From contig JBAUII010000077.1 in the NCBI GenBank assembly GCA_049682815.1, positions 1-23,657 of the forward strand: a stretch of DNA of 23,657 nt, read 5' to 3'. The DNA is from DASWID01 sp049682815. Lineage in GTDB: Bacteria > Desulfobacterota_D > UBA1144 > Nemesobacterales > CSP1-2. The notes beneath the pieces were generated by a model. It was not told where the DNA came from. It made no database searches and was given only the letters and a program-made list of their open reading frames with translations. This document shows positions 22,412-23,657 of the stretch, piece after piece (the first letter of the stretch is position 1; the number at the start of each line of letters is the position of its first letter). Position numbers and translations under genes: made by a program.

Positions 22412-23657
22412 TGCCCTGATAAATGAATCGTTCTCATCGCGCGTGCCGATAGTCACTCGCAGGCAGTTTTCCAACCTTCCAGGAGAGTTAAAGTTTCTGA
22501 CAATTACTCCCCTATTTATCAACTTTTGCTGAACAGTGTCAGCATCAATTACCCGCATCAGTATGAAGTTTGCATCGCTCGGGAATGCCTGAATTCCCCG
22601 TATTCTTTTAAGCTCCTTAAATACCCTATCCCGCTCCCTCATGACCGCCTGGATGTTTTCACCAACAAACGATAAATTTTCGAGGATTAGCTCCGCTATC
22701 CTCTGACTGTATAGGTTGATGTTATACGGAAGGCGCACCTTGTTAATCTCCCTCACCAGGTGATCCCTCGCAAATAATATTCCAAGTCTTATTCCTGCGA
22801 AACCCACCTTAGACATTGTCCTGAGAACTACAAGATTTTCATATTTCTCTATTAGGGGTAGGTGTGATTTGCCGCAGAAGTCAGTGTAAGCCTCGTCTAC
22901 AACAACAACACCCTTTGCGTTCTCTATGATGCCGATGATCCTCTCCTCACTGAAACTGTTGCCTGTAGGGTTGTTAGGAGATGCAAGAAAGGTTACATCA
23001 GGATCATCATCCTTTAGGACCTTCAACATTTTCCCCAGGTCAATGTCAAAATACCGGTCAAGTTCCACACTTAATGGTTCCAAACCTAGGGCCACGGTGG
23101 ATAACTTAAACATGGAAAATGTCGGCAGAGGCATAAGCACCTTGCCGCTACCCCCGGAAAAGGTTATTAAGAGCATTTCAATTAACTCGTCGGACCCATT
23201 TCCCAATAGGATTCCCTCAAAGGGGAATCCTGTTATCTTCGAGAACTTTTTTCTCAAGCCTACCGCACTTGGGTCAGGATATCTGTTAATGGGGATTTTT
23301 GTTATCTCTCCCACCACCTTATCCAATACCTCGGCTGGTAGTGAAAATGGGCTTTCATTTCCGTCAAGCTTAACGGGACATTCGACTTCCGGAACCGTGT
23401 ATGGAGAGAGGTCCCGTATTGCTTTTCTCACCCGCGAGTCAACCAGATCACCACCTCCTCCGGATTTTTTGGACCTTAAAGCAGCGGTCATCTTAAATCC
23501 CTTTATCTCCTTTTCTCCCCCGGTTGCGCACTCATTACAAATCTTGGCATTTTTACCACGAAAAACCAATCTTTCAGTGCTGTGCTCCTCTCCGCAAAAT
23601 GAGCATCTTCCTCTACCCTGAAATACATCCCCCCTGGAGAATTCAGCCAGTATCTCT
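22388..23657 (-). CDS. hisC: histidinol-phosphate aminotransferase with N-terminal C4 zinc finger (5' end beyond window)
   Basis: From about 23,450 leftward this is a fold-type I PLP aminotransferase of the HisC family, which converts imidazole-acetol phosphate plus glutamate to histidinol phosphate. It shows KLDGNESPFSLP, PNNPTGNSFS, VVVDEAYTDF, the PLP lysine in TMSKVGFAGIRLG and the C-terminal LRVTIGTRDEND. A conventional HisC could start at ATG 23491 (MTAALRSKKS, about 367 residues, with AAGGAG and AAGGG upstream). However, the same frame is open to the window edge and encodes CSFCGEE, 18 residues from the second Cys, then CNEC, the exact C-x2-C-x18-C-x2-C spacing of the ClpX zinc-binding domain. 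Either the protein is a zinc-finger/HisC fusion or the finger belongs to an upstream gene that runs in without a stop. HisC is certain to family level; the 5' structure is unresolved. Confidence 0.85.
   Translation of the reverse strand, partial: EILAEFSRGDVFQGRGRCSFCGEEHSTERLVFRGKNAKICNECATGGEKEIKGFKMTAALRSKKSGGGGDLVDSRVRKAIRDLSPYTVPEVECPVKLDGNESPFSLPAEVLDKVVGEITKIPINRYPDPSAVGLRKKFSKITGFPFEGILLGNGSDELIEMLLITFSGGSGKVLMPLPTFSMFKLSTVALGLEPLSVELDRYFDIDLGKMLKVLKDDDPDVTFLASPNNPTGNSFSEERIIGIIENAKGVVVVDEAYTDFCGKSHLPLIEKYENLVVLRTMSKVGFAGIRLGILFARDHLVREINKVRLPYNINLYSQRIAELILENLSFVGENIQAVMRERDRVFKELKRIRGIQAFPSDANFILMRVIDADTVQQKLINRGVIVRNFNSPGRLENCLRVTIGTRDENDSFIRALEEIVSP

Overview
This 23.7 kb window looks like chromosome from a Gram-negative bacterium. 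It encodes periplasmic TolB and the outer-membrane lipoprotein enzymes Lgt and Lnt, together with an RpoH-type sigma factor. AGA/AGG and ATA codons are common and the DNA is moderately AT-rich. The RpoH and the repeat-littered spacers suggest an uncultured deltaproteobacterial-like lineage (Desulfobacterota, Dadabacteria or similar). That placement is an inference from style; no marker here settles it.

Left part (1 to about 9,700) is sparse and accessory in character. It holds a TPR protein, a tiny acidic secreted protein, a secreted LGFP/beta-gamma-crystallin protein, a 1-Cys peroxiredoxin, a cysteine-rich lipoprotein with a truncated copy of its signal peptide just downstream, a broken coiled-coil gene, an unrecognised secreted protein, tRNA-Asn(GTT) and a DUF309 protein. 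The long spacers contain a perfect 71-bp direct repeat, several dispersed palindromic repeat families and a 14-bp tandem repeat. No transposase, integrase or CRISPR array is visible.

Right part (9,775 to the end) is dense and housekeeping. rpoH (+) converges on a leftward run: HNH endonuclease, tolB, thpR, rplU-rpmA, a membrane receptor with a degenerate class III cyclase domain, rlmN and alaS. A rightward group follows: a 48-residue membrane protein, lgt and lnt. lnt overlaps the 3' end of a leftward hisC-like gene. The hisC frame stays open to the window edge and includes a ClpX-type C4 zinc finger ahead of the aminotransferase.

Functional links: Lgt and Lnt perform the first and last steps of lipoprotein maturation and would act on the lipoprotein at 5,483. 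rplU-rpmA, alaS and rlmN serve translation. I found no convincing new defence or mobile system. The best leads are the zinc-finger/HisC fusion, the pseudo-cyclase receptor, the double-clamp crystallin protein and the repeat-rich region beside tRNA-Asn.
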